From NCBI GenBank assembly GCA_045565285.1, contig JBJLFR010000028.1, forward strand, positions 1 through 38,348: a stretch of 38,348 nt of DNA. Direction: 5' to 3'. Under the pieces are notes generated by a model. The model ran no database searches. It was not told the origin of the DNA and saw only the letters and a list, made by a program, of their open reading frames with translations. This document shows positions 15,854 to 24,090 of the stretch, piece after piece. The stretch's first letter is position 1, and every line of letters starts with the position of its first letter. The stretch comes from CACIIZ01 sp045565285 (GTDB lineage: Bacteria; Pseudomonadota; Alphaproteobacteria; Rhodobacterales; Rhodobacteraceae). A program made the translations under genes and the position numbers.

Positions 15854-17029
15854 CTAATTTTTTTGTTTAAGCAACAAATTCTTTATTCTATCAATTGCAT
15901 CTTCAATCTTTTCTAAACTATTTGCGTAAGAAAAACGTATATAACCTTCTCCCATTTTTCCAAAGCTCGTTCCAGATATAGCCGCAACACCAGATAGTTC
16001 TAAGAAATCATCTTGTGCTTTTTGAGAAGATAAGCCTGTATTTTTGATATTTGGAAAAACATAAAAAGCTCCACTTGGTTCTTTACAAGATACTCCAGGT
16101 AACCCATTTAATGCTGATATTATAAATCTTCTTCTTTTATCAAATTCCAAAAGCATTTCATCTACTACATTTTGTGGACCTCTTAAAGCAGCAATACCAG
16201 CATATTGACTAGCGGTATTTACACAAGAATGATTATTTACACATAGCCTATTTGCATATTCTAATAATTCATTAGGCCAAACTGAATACCCAAGCCTCCA
16301 TCCTGTCATTGCATAAGTTTTTGACCAACCATTAAGGACAATTAATCGTGACCTTATACTTGGAAATTCAAGGAAACTTATATGCTTTTGATTTCCATAT
16401 AATAATCTACTATATATCTCATCAGAAAGAATTGTAACTTTGGGATAAGATTCTAAACCTTTTACTAATTTCTCTATTTCTTGCTTTGGAATTACGCCAC
16501 CTGTAGGATTCCCAGGACTATTAATTATAATTAGGCTTGTTTTATCATTTATTTTTTCTAGTACTTCATCAGCTTTAAAAGAAAAATTTAAATCTTCTCT
16601 TAGCTTTATAGGAACAGGCTTTGCACCAGTATAATTTATTAATGACTCATAAATGGGAAACCCGGGATTTGGATACATTATTTCCGAATTCTTTGCTCCA
16701 AACATTAAAATACTAAAAAACATAGTAGGTTTTCCACCAGGCATTATAATAATATTTTCTGGTGATATTTCTACATTATGTCTATTTAGAAAATCCTCTG
16801 AAACTGACTCCCTAAGTGGTAAAATTCCATTGGCAGAGGTATAACCATGATGGCCATCTCTTAACGCTTGAACTCCTGCCTCCACTATATGATCTGCAGT
16901 TTTAAAGTCTGGTTGTCCTATACCAAGGTTGATAATATCTCTTCCTTTAGAAACCATTGATTGCGCTCTTGCTAAAACTTCAAAAGCGGACTCTGTTCCT
17001 AATCTCAATAAATTATTCGAAAATTGCAT
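15854..17029 (-). CDS. class I/II PLP-dependent aminotransferase
   Basis: A 391-residue fold-type I aminotransferase of the aspartate aminotransferase-like subgroup. Seen are INLGIGQPDFKTADHI near the N-terminus, YTSANGILPLRE, PGNPTGG (residues about 171-177), ILSDEIYSRLLY with the PLP-ring aspartate, the Schiff-base lysine in GWSKTYAMTGWRLGY, and IRFSYANS with the carboxylate-binding arginine. Length is standard. Many proteins of this type use glyoxylate, pyruvate or 2-oxoglutarate as amino acceptor. Glyoxylate produced by the purine genes nearby is a possible acceptor, but nothing in the sequence fixes this. A 59-nt gap with a perfect palindrome separates it from the oxygenase gene upstream. 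Confidence 0.85.
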   Translation of the reverse strand: MQFSNNLLRLGTESAFEVLARAQSMVSKGRDIINLGIGQPDFKTADHIVEAGVQALRDGHHGYTSANGILPLRESVSEDFLNRHNVEISPENIIIMPGGKPTMFFSILMFGAKNSEIMYPNPGFPIYESLINYTGAKPVPIKLREDLNFSFKADEVLEKINDKTSLIIINSPGNPTGGVIPKQEIEKLVKGLESYPKVTILSDEIYSRLLYGNQKHISFLEFPSIRSRLIVLNGWSKTYAMTGWRLGYSVWPNELLEYANRLCVNNHSCVNTASQYAGIAALRGPQNVVDEMLLEFDKRRRFIISALNGLPGVSCKEPSGAFYVFPNIKNTGLSSQKAQDDFLELSGVAAISGTSFGKMGEGYIRFSYANSLEKIEDAIDRIKNLLLKQKN

Positions 17030-17062
17030 AGTAAAATTTGTCCATCATAATTTTTCTACAAA

Positions 17063-17076
17063 CTGTTTATAAACAG
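17063..17076. promoter_or_regulatory. perfect 14-bp palindrome upstream of the aminotransferase gene
   Basis: CTGTTTATAAACAG is self-complementary over all 14 bases. It lies 34 nt upstream of the aminotransferase ATG and 13 nt after the oxygenase stop. It may be an operator for the aminotransferase gene or a short terminator stem for the oxygenase gene; the TTTG after it on the minus strand is a poor U tract. Confidence 0.35.
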
Positions 17077-17088
17077 CCATAATTAAAT

Positions 17089-17742
17089 TTATTCCGCATT
17101 TGCAATATATTCATCTTTCCATTTCAAAATTACATTAAAAGAAATCGAAATTCGAGGTTTGTCCGACATATTCGGATGTACTAGATGATGAAGAAATGCT
17201 GGCCACAAAAAAATATCACCATTATTTGGTAAAATTCGAAATTCAGGATCTACCTGTCCATCATTTCGGATAGAGTTCATATTTGCCTGAGGACGTGGAT
17301 CAAAAAAACTTATGGCACAAGGATTAAGATCCGATCTAAATACATCAGCTTCAGCTTGATCTGGAACAGATACATAGTATGTCCCTGACAACCACGAATG
17401 GGGATGGTTATGCAGATTATGATAATCACCGCGCATATTTACATTTGCCCAACCTTGTAAAGTCCATTCTAGATTATAATTAATTCCAATTTTCTTAGCA
17501 TAATCAAGAACAGCTCGATCACAACATTTTTTCAGCCACTTTATTCCAGGATGATCTAAGTTAAAAATATTGTTGGATATATATTCAACTGTCATATTTT
17601 CTAGATTAGCATTTTTTTCCAATACTAGCTCAGATAATATATGATTAGCTTGCTCATTCCCAGGAAGGTTAAAAGACATAAATTGAGTTGGCCATAATTG
17701 GAAAAATTTTGGACCAATAGCTTTATTTTGATTTTGTTCCAT
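17089..17742 (-). CDS. TIGR02466-like putative 2OG-Fe(II) oxygenase
   Basis: A 217-residue protein matching the TIGR02466 family of putative 2-oxoglutarate- and Fe(II)-dependent oxygenases. It begins FQLWPTQFMSFNLPG. Core features are GWANVNMRGDYHNLHNHPHS (residues about 110-129), with likely iron-binding histidine and acidic residues, LSGTYYVSVP, SFFDPRPQANM, and the C-terminal GDIFLWPAFLHHLVHPNMSD with the second histidine. RISISFNV contains the arginine that should hold 2-oxoglutarate. It is cytoplasmic with no signal. The substrate is unknown; marine bacteria often carry such genes near amino-acid metabolism. Confidence 0.8.
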   Translation of the reverse strand: MEQNQNKAIGPKFFQLWPTQFMSFNLPGNEQANHILSELVLEKNANLENMTVEYISNNIFNLDHPGIKWLKKCCDRAVLDYAKKIGINYNLEWTLQGWANVNMRGDYHNLHNHPHSWLSGTYYVSVPDQAEADVFRSDLNPCAISFFDPRPQANMNSIRNDGQVDPEFRILPNNGDIFLWPAFLHHLVHPNMSDKPRISISFNVILKWKDEYIANAE

Positions 17743-17866
17743 ATTAATTTTAAATAAAAATAAATTAAAATTTAAAAATTATTTTATATCTAAAATATAA
17801 AAAAGACTATCTAATTCATATGTAATTTGTAAGACAAAATAAAACCTAAGTTTTAATATAATTGTA

Positions 17867-17897
17867 TTGGATGAGCCAAAATATTTGGCTCATCCAA
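17867..17897 (-). terminator. strong hairpin after the BMP-family binding-protein gene
   Basis: A perfect 14-bp stem (TTGGATGAGCCAAA, 17867-17880, pairing with 17884-17897) with a 3-nt loop begins 10 nt past the stop of the BMP gene. It is the strongest stem in this AT-rich stretch. The following minus-strand bases are A/T-rich but not a clean U run. It should end the aldolase-deaminase-ABC transporter transcript or protect its 3' end. The rest of the 17743-17906 gap shows nothing else. Confidence 0.65.
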
Positions 17898-17906
17898 AAT
17901 AATGCC

Positions 17907-18977
17907 TTATTGAGGTATATCTCCCTCAATACCTTCAACATAAAAATTCATACCCAATAGAGTACCAATATCTGCAGTTTCCCCAGATGCCAACCATGGA
18001 GATCCATCTTGTTTATTAATTGGTCCAGTAAATGGATGGATATCACCAGAAGCAATGCTATCTGCTAAATCTTGAGCTTCTTTGCGAACATTAGCTGGTA
18101 TTTTATCTGACATCTTGCCTATAATAACCATTCCATCACTAATTCCATCGAAAGTTTCTTTTTTACCTTTCCAAGTTCCATCCATGGCTTCCTTTACGCG
18201 TTTCACGTAATAAGGTCCCCAACCATTTATTATTGCGGTTAAGTGAGCATTTGGTCCAAATTCACTCATGTCAGATGCTTGGCCATAAGCAAAAACACCT
18301 GCTTCTTCTGCAACAGTCATTATAGCTGAACTATCAACATGCTGCATAATTACATCTGCTCCTTGTTGAATTAAAGTCTTCGCAGCATCTGCTTCTTTTG
18401 CAGGATCAAACCATGTAAAAATCCAAATTACTTTAAATTCAACATCTGGATTAGCTGCTTTAGCAGCAAGATAAGCTGAGTTAATTCCTCGAATTACCTC
18501 TGGTATAGGATATGAAGCTACATAACCTATTTTGTTCGATTTAGTCACTTTACCAGCAATATGACCAATGACTGATCTACCCTCATAAAATCTTGCACTG
18601 TAAGTAGAAACATTATCAGCAGTTTTAAAACCAGTGGCATGTTCAAATTTAACATCTGGAAATTTTTTCGCTACATTGATGACTGGATCCATATGACCAA
18701 ATGATGTAGCAAATATCATATCAGCACCCGAAAGAATCATCTGAGTCATTACTCTTTCAGCATCAGGACCTTCAGGAACATTTTCCTGATAAATAGTTTC
18801 CACTTTATCTCCAAAAGCTTCGTTTACAGCTTTTATTCCTACACTATGCTGATAATTCCATCCATGATCATCTAAAGGTCCAACCATTATAAAACCAACC
18901 TTCATATCCGATGCAATAGCAAAACTTGATACAAAAAAAGTAGACAAAATAATTGAACAAATTTTTAAAATTTTCAT
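17907..18977 (-). CDS. BMP-family ABC transporter binding protein (nucleoside type)
   Basis: A 356-residue periplasmic solute-binding protein of the basic membrane protein (BMP/PnrA) family. The signal peptide ends at SFAIA-SD. It continues MKVGFIMVGPLDDHGWNYQH, VIFATSFGHMD-like text (residues about 88-98), YSARFYEGRSVIGHIAGKV, and ADVIMQHVDSSAIMTVAEE, all conserved in purine-nucleoside or related binders. The ATG at 18975-18977 was chosen because AAGGAGTT lies just before it; an upstream TTG would bury that site. It is the last gene of an operon with two permeases and a double ATPase, the organisation of NupN-like guanosine and nucleoside importers. Nucleoside or nucleobase is the best guess for substrate, supported by the deaminase gene in the same operon. 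Confidence 0.88.
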   Translation of the reverse strand: MKILKICSIILSTFFVSSFAIASDMKVGFIMVGPLDDHGWNYQHSVGIKAVNEAFGDKVETIYQENVPEGPDAERVMTQMILSGADMIFATSFGHMDPVINVAKKFPDVKFEHATGFKTADNVSTYSARFYEGRSVIGHIAGKVTKSNKIGYVASYPIPEVIRGINSAYLAAKAANPDVEFKVIWIFTWFDPAKEADAAKTLIQQGADVIMQHVDSSAIMTVAEEAGVFAYGQASDMSEFGPNAHLTAIINGWGPYYVKRVKEAMDGTWKGKKETFDGISDGMVIIGKMSDKIPANVRKEAQDLADSIASGDIHPFTGPINKQDGSPWLASGETADIGTLLGMNFYVEGIEGDIPQ

Positions 18978-19004
18978 TTTAACTCCTTCCAATAAAATTA
19001 ATAA

Positions 19005-19934
19005 CTAAAGCCCAAAAAACGTTTTACCAAGAGACTTAGGAGCCTCTAATGAATTTTTATTCCTCCGAGCCGACATAAATACCAATACGCCTATTGTTAC
19101 CAAATAAGGCGACATAGACAAGAGAGCAACATTTATTTCTAAACCGAGTGCCTGCAAATTCAGCTGCAACAAAGTAATTCCGCCAAAAATATATGCACCG
19201 ATTAGCAGTCTAAATGGTTGCCAGCTTGCAAAAACTACCAAAGCTAAAGCAATCCAACCTGCTCCAGCAGTCATACCTTCTGTCCACTGGGGAACTCTTA
19301 CCAATGAAAGGTACCCACCTCCTAATCCAGCAAGAGCCCCACCTATAAGAATAGTAAAACAGCGAATCAGTATTACGTTGTATCCCAATGCATGAGCACT
19401 ATCATGATTTTCGCCAACTGCTTTAATGATTAAGCCAAAATGAGAATTACGAAATAATAAATAAACAAAAATAACTGCAAAAATAGAAAAATAAATAATA
19501 AAGTCGTGTTGAAAAAGAATAATACCTATTATTGGAATATCGGCTAAAACAGGAATATGCATGTCAGGAAATTTAACAGGCTTTATTCCAGTATAAGATT
19601 GCCCTATAAGAGCTGATAACCCCAAACCAAAAAGAGTTAAAGCCAAACCCGAAGCTACCTGATTAGCTCTAAATATTTGAGTAACTATTGCAAAAATTGA
19701 TGCTAATAACATTCCTCCTATACAAGAAGATAAAAACCCAAGCCAAGGGTTTTTAGTCTCTATTGTTATAATAAAGCCAGATATAGCTCCGAAAATCATC
19801 ATACCTTCAACACCTAAATTTAGAACTCCAGATTTTTCGGCTATCAACTCTCCAAGAGCAGCTAAAAGTATTGGTGTAGCCGCTACAATAAGACTTGCTA
19901 TTAAAAGAGAAAAATTAATGTCACTGAAATCCAT
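19005..19934 (-). CDS. ABC permease, nucleoside/BMP type (NupQ-like)
   Basis: A 309-residue BPD_transp_2-type permease with eight to ten membrane segments. It starts with LIVAATPILLAALGELIAEK, then GVLNLGVEGMMIFGAISGF (residues about 35-53), a signature of this permease type. LALTLFGLGLSALIGQSYTG, AVGENHDSAHALGYNV (the ATPase-contact helix) and ALALVVFASWQPFRLL follow. It is 2 nt from the partner permease gene and 27 nt from the BMP gene. With its partner it forms the transmembrane channel of the importer. Confidence 0.88.
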   Translation of the reverse strand: MDFSDINFSLLIASLIVAATPILLAALGELIAEKSGVLNLGVEGMMIFGAISGFIITIETKNPWLGFLSSCIGGMLLASIFAIVTQIFRANQVASGLALTLFGLGLSALIGQSYTGIKPVKFPDMHIPVLADIPIIGIILFQHDFIIYFSIFAVIFVYLLFRNSHFGLIIKAVGENHDSAHALGYNVILIRCFTILIGGALAGLGGGYLSLVRVPQWTEGMTAGAGWIALALVVFASWQPFRLLIGAYIFGGITLLQLNLQALGLEINVALLSMSPYLVTIGVLVFMSARRNKNSLEAPKSLGKTFFGL

Positions 19935-19936
19935 CT

Positions 19937-21055
19937 TTATCCCTTTTTACTTTTAGGGTTTGAATTATTAGTTTTCCAATTTGATAAATTTAGAGAAATC
20001 TTATAAGAAACCAACAAATCAGTTGAAAGAAGAAAGAATAGTAACATTCCCTGAAAAACTTGAATAGCAGCTGCAGGTATATTTAACATGAATTGAGCTA
20101 ATTCGCCCCCAACATAGGTCAAGGACATTAAAAGGCCTGCAAAAAGAATTCCTATTGGATGTAATCTTCCTAAGAAAGCTACAATTATTGCTGTAAAACC
20201 ATAACCTACATTAAAATCTATATTTATATGGCCCGCTGGACCAGTTAATTCAAACATACCTGCTATACCAGCTAAACCACCAGACAAACCTAAGCAAAAA
20301 ATAACAATGTAATTAACATTAACTCCTGAAAATTTTGCAGCTTTTGGGGCCTGACCTATTAATTTAATTTGGAATCCTAACCTATGATAGATTAAGAAAT
20401 AAGTGAGAAGAATTACAGCAATAAAAGAAAAAATTACACCTATATGTATTCCTGAATTGGCAATTAATTCTGGATTAGCTGCTGATGGATACTTGCTAAG
20501 ATCTCTAGATCCTGGAAAGCCTAAACCATCTGGATTTCGTAAGAATCCAACCGAAGCAAGAGCTAAAATTTGCTCCGCTACATAAACTAACATAAGTGAG
20601 ACAAGAATCTCATTGGTATTGAACTTAATTTTTAGGATGGCAGGTATCATTGCCCAAAAAATACCACCAATTATCCCACCTAAAATCATTAAGGGAAAAA
20701 TAAACCAAGCATCTAAGGGGTATAAAGCTAGTCCTATACTTCCACTTATTAACGCCCCCATAATATATTGTCCTTCTGCACCAATATTCCAAATATTTGC
20801 ACGAAAACCAAAAGATAAACCAAGTGCTATCAGTATTAATGGAGCAGCTTTAATCACTAACTGAGGTCTTGAGTACTCTGAAAATGTCGGGCTCATTATA
20901 GGATCCCAAAATATTAACTTGATCGCTTCAAATGGATTTTTACCCATGCTGAGAAATAGGAATCCTCCAATAATCATTGTTAAAATAACTGCAATAACTG
21001 GGGCACTTACCTCGAGAAAATTAGAACGGTTTTTTCTTGGTTCAATTTTAAGCAT
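19937..21055 (-). CDS. ABC permease, nucleoside/BMP type (NupP-like)
   Basis: A 372-residue BPD_transp_2-type permease, the larger of the pair. About ten hydrophobic segments are seen. Landmarks are LVIKAAPLILIALGLSFGFR, ANIWNIGAEGQYIMGALISG (residues about 87-106), KFNTNEILVSLMLVYVAEQI, IGQAPKAAKFSGVNVNYI and GYGFTAIIVAFLGRLHPIGI. The N-terminus is basic (KIEPRKNRSN) and cytoplasmic. Genes for this and the smaller permease are almost contiguous, and the ATPase gene ends 12 nt upstream, so the subunits are made from one transcript. Confidence 0.88.
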   Translation of the reverse strand: MLKIEPRKNRSNFLEVSAPVIAVILTMIIGGFLFLSMGKNPFEAIKLIFWDPIMSPTFSEYSRPQLVIKAAPLILIALGLSFGFRANIWNIGAEGQYIMGALISGSIGLALYPLDAWFIFPLMILGGIIGGIFWAMIPAILKIKFNTNEILVSLMLVYVAEQILALASVGFLRNPDGLGFPGSRDLSKYPSAANPELIANSGIHIGVIFSFIAVILLTYFLIYHRLGFQIKLIGQAPKAAKFSGVNVNYIVIFCLGLSGGLAGIAGMFELTGPAGHINIDFNVGYGFTAIIVAFLGRLHPIGILFAGLLMSLTYVGGELAQFMLNIPAAAIQVFQGMLLFFLLSTDLLVSYKISLNLSNWKTNNSNPKSKKG

Positions 21056-21067
21056 TTAAATTCATAT

Positions 21068-22573
21068 TTATTGTATAGAGTTTGAAATAAGCATACCTAT
21101 CCTACTTGGATTAAGTTCATTTATATTTTCGGGGGAAGATAATTGTCCTCCAACTAATGCACAAAATACATCAGAAATTTCTAGTAATTCATCTAAATCC
21201 TGACTAATTACAATAACCGCTGTACCGTCTTTTGCTAAATCTAGAATTTGTTGTCTGATAGATGACGCCGCAGCAGCATCTACTCCCCAAGTGGGTTGGT
21301 TTACAATGAAAATTTTTGGACTTTGTATTAATTCTCTTCCAATAACAAATTTTTGTAAATTGCCCCCCGATAAAGACCTTGCAAGAGCATCTGATCCACC
21401 TGTACGAACATCTAGTTTTTTAATGATTTCATCAGAGAGTTTCTTGGAAAGCTTATAATCAATAAAACCTTTATTTGATAATTTCATTCTATTTTCAGCA
21501 GTAATTAAACAATTCTCAGTAAGTGACATTGACGGAACTGCAGCATGACCCAAACGTTCTTCAGGAGCACTCAATAAACCTTTGTTTCTTCTCTCTACAA
21601 CACTTAGTTTTGTAATATCTTCACCATTTAAAAGTAAATAACCATTAGTTGGCTTTAATTCGCCACTTAATAAGGATAAAAATTCCTCTTGACCATTGCC
21701 AGCTACACCACCAATCCCAATTATCTCCCCATGATGAAGTTTTAGGTTCAAATTTTTAATAGGAACACCAAATGGATCTAATGGTTTAAATGATAAATTA
21801 TGAATTTGTAAACATTCTTTACCTTTTTTAATTTTACTCTTTTTTGGACTTGATAAGGATATTCCAACCATTTCTTCTGCTATCTTAGTAGCACTAATTT
21901 TCTGGGGGTTACAATTTTTTACAACTCTACCTCTACGCATAATTGTAGCTTTAGTACAAAGAGTCCTGATTTCCTCAAGTTTGTGTGATATATATAGAAT
22001 AGACATTCCGCTTTTAGATAATTTTTTTAAAACCAAAAATAAATCAGAAACTTCTCCAGGTGTTAAAACTGATGTCGGTTCATCCATTATCATAATTTTT
22101 GGATTTAATAGTAAGCACCTTATAATTTCAATACGCTGTCTTTCTCCTGCTGATAAATTACCAACAATCTTATCCAGTGAAATAGCAAGACCATACTCAC
22201 TTGAAACGTCAATAATTTGTTTTTTTAACTCTTTTTGTTCTAAGATATTATCTAAACCTAAAACAATATTTTCAAAAACAGAAAGAGCATCAAATAATGA
22301 AAAATGCTGGAAGACCATACCTACCCCTTGTGATCTTGCATCTTGTGGACCTTTAGGACGGTACTCAATACCATTCAGAAACATTGTCCCATGATCTGGC
22401 TTGACCAAACCATAAACAATTTTGACAAGAGTTGACTTTCCAGCCCCATTCTCTCCAAGTAAAGCTTGAATTTTTCCATATTCTAAATCCAAAGACACGG
22501 AATCATTAGCTTTGACGCCAGGATATTCTTTTGAAATATCATTTATTTTTAAAATTATACCTTGTTCCAACAT
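21068..22573 (-). CDS. double-domain ABC ATPase, nucleoside/sugar type (NupO-like)
   Basis: A 501-residue ATPase with two ABC domains in tandem, as in RbsA and NupO. Domain 1 has Walker A GENGAGKSTLVKI (residues about 39-51), signature LSAGERQRIEI and Walker B MIMDEPTSVL. Domain 2 has a degenerate Walker A region (GVAGNGQEEFLSLLSG), signature LSGGNLQKFVIGRE and IFIVNQPTWGVDA in place of a canonical Walker B glutamate. This asymmetry is normal for the family. The N-terminal text ISKEYPGVKANDSVSLDL is typical of BMP-linked transporters. The deaminase gene ends 35 nt upstream. Confidence 0.9.
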   Translation of the reverse strand: MLEQGIILKINDISKEYPGVKANDSVSLDLEYGKIQALLGENGAGKSTLVKIVYGLVKPDHGTMFLNGIEYRPKGPQDARSQGVGMVFQHFSLFDALSVFENIVLGLDNILEQKELKKQIIDVSSEYGLAISLDKIVGNLSAGERQRIEIIRCLLLNPKIMIMDEPTSVLTPGEVSDLFLVLKKLSKSGMSILYISHKLEEIRTLCTKATIMRRGRVVKNCNPQKISATKIAEEMVGISLSSPKKSKIKKGKECLQIHNLSFKPLDPFGVPIKNLNLKLHHGEIIGIGGVAGNGQEEFLSLLSGELKPTNGYLLLNGEDITKLSVVERRNKGLLSAPEERLGHAAVPSMSLTENCLITAENRMKLSNKGFIDYKLSKKLSDEIIKKLDVRTGGSDALARSLSGGNLQKFVIGRELIQSPKIFIVNQPTWGVDAAAASSIRQQILDLAKDGTAVIVISQDLDELLEISDVFCALVGGQLSSPENINELNPSRIGMLISNSIQ

Positions 22574-22608
22574 GTTAATTATAAAAAAATTTCATTTCTC
22601 ATATGCTA

Positions 22609-23190
22609 TCAATTTAAAGGAATATCATTACTAGTTTTTGTTCGCTGATATAGTTCAGAAAGTTTATCATAGGATTTCTTGATATTGATTATTCTTTCTT
22701 GAAGGTTTGTATGATTTTTAAATTTACCATTATTCAAAATCTCATCTATAGAATAAGAAACCCAATATTGGTTAGATTTTTTGTAATTTCCATCTTGGAT
22801 ATTAAAAACTTGATTGAGTATATTTAAATCGTGTGGAATTGCAAAAAGATCTCTGCTTTCCTCATAACTGAACAAATAAATAAAATTATCAAATCCAGCC
22901 CACGTAATTGCAGATAGACACATTGAGCAAGGTTCGTGGGTCGATAAAAAGATTAAATCTTTGGTTGGAGGATGATTTTTTTGTTCATAAAATTTTTTTA
23001 ATACATACATCTCACCATGCCAAATTGGATTTTCAAGTTCATGATTAGTGTCTGCAAGAATTAGGGAACAATCGTTCTTATTTAATATAGCTCCACCAAA
23101 TATTTTATTACCTTTTAAAACGCTATTCCTTGTTTTAGGAATAATATCGTTTTCTATTGTTGATAAAATTTTCTCAAGATCAAAATTCAA
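22609..23190 (-). CDS. CMP/dCMP-type nucleoside or nucleobase deaminase
   Basis: A 193-residue zinc-dependent deaminase. The zinc site is seen as HGEMYVLKKF (residues about 59-68; H-x-E with the proton-shuttling glutamate) and HEPCSMCLSAITWAGF (P-C-x-x-C). The N-terminal GNKIFGGAILNKNDCSLILA strand block matches the fold. The C-terminal part after EESRDLF is longer than in guanine or cytosine deaminases and does not point to one substrate. The start is TTG at 23188-23190, since no ATG lies nearby. Position between a class II aldolase and a nucleoside-type importer suggests it acts on an imported base or nucleoside. Confidence 0.8.
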   Translation of the reverse strand: MNFDLEKILSTIENDIIPKTRNSVLKGNKIFGGAILNKNDCSLILADTNHELENPIWHGEMYVLKKFYEQKNHPPTKDLIFLSTHEPCSMCLSAITWAGFDNFIYLFSYEESRDLFAIPHDLNILNQVFNIQDGNYKKSNQYWVSYSIDEILNNGKFKNHTNLQERIINIKKSYDKLSELYQRTKTSNDIPLN

Positions 23191-23225
23191 CGTTCGTACT
23201 TTATAATATAAGGTAGATATAAAAA

Positions 23226-23984
23226 TTAGACTGCATAATCACTGCCCTCTTTATCTAAAATCAACTTAATTTCATTAAAATGATTACTGTCATCTCCAGA
23301 AAAATTATCAAGTTGACGAGCTGCTTTTTCAGCAATTATGTCTGATATTATCCTAAGTGGTTTACCTGTTTGTAGTGCTAAAATATAAGTTTTGCAGGCC
23401 CTTTCAAAATAATACATGCGATCAAATGCATCTGCAACTGACTTACCAATAACTAGTATACCATGATTACCCATTATAAGTACCTTGACTTTTGGATCAT
23501 TCAACAATTGTGCACAACGTTTACCTTCACTTTCAAAAGCCAAACCTCCATAATCTTCATCAATGACATAACGATTAAAAAACATTGCTGAATTTTGATC
23601 AACTGGAAGTAATTTGCTGTCAGATAATGAAGCAAGTACCGTTGCATAAGTTGAGTGAATATGTAATGCGCACACTGCATGACTACAATATTTATGAATT
23701 GAAGAGTGTAAACCCCACGCAGTTGCATCAGGGGCACCAGGACGGCTAAGAACAGATTTGTCATCCCAATTCAATTCTAATAAATCAGAAGCTTTAATAT
23801 TAGAGAAGTGTTTTTGATTTGGATTGATCAAAAAAGTTTTTTGCTCCTCATCTAATATTAAGGAAAAATGGTTAGCAACTGCTTCATGCATATTCAATCT
23901 GGCAGTCCATTGAAATGCAGCAGCTAAATCAACTCTTTTTTGCAAGTAATCATTATTTTTTTTTGGGAGAGCAGTTATTGACAT
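23226..23984 (-). CDS. class II aldolase/adducin-family protein
   Basis: A 252-residue protein of the class II aldolase/adducin family. AAAFQWTARLNMHEAVANHFS (described by its ends, residues about 22-42) is the usual entry. The zinc ligands are seen in ALHIHSTYATVLAS (two histidines) and in VLIMGNHGILVIGKS (third histidine), and the acidic residue falls in IDEDYGG. Family members act on sugar phosphates or on non-phosphorylated polyols and acids, or have lost aldolase activity; the substrate cannot be read here. AAGGA precedes the ATG by 7 nt. It is the first gene of the operon that continues with the deaminase and the ABC transporter, so a nucleoside ribose fragment is one possible substrate. 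Confidence 0.85.
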   Translation of the reverse strand: MSITALPKKNNDYLQKRVDLAAAFQWTARLNMHEAVANHFSLILDEEQKTFLINPNQKHFSNIKASDLLELNWDDKSVLSRPGAPDATAWGLHSSIHKYCSHAVCALHIHSTYATVLASLSDSKLLPVDQNSAMFFNRYVIDEDYGGLAFESEGKRCAQLLNDPKVKVLIMGNHGILVIGKSVADAFDRMYYFERACKTYILALQTGKPLRIISDIIAEKAARQLDNFSGDDSNHFNEIKLILDKEGSDYAV

Positions 23985-24090
23985 TGTTAGTCCTTATTTT
24001 GAATTAAACAAATTTTAACATGGTAAAATCTTACCAAAAAAAATGCCAATGAAAAGCATTAAAAAAAAATAAGTTTTGAACTAAAAGTCT

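Noticed and set aside
21981..22394. 137-codon plus-strand frame
   Set aside because: It is antisense to the first ATPase domain of the nucleoside importer, whose motifs are intact.
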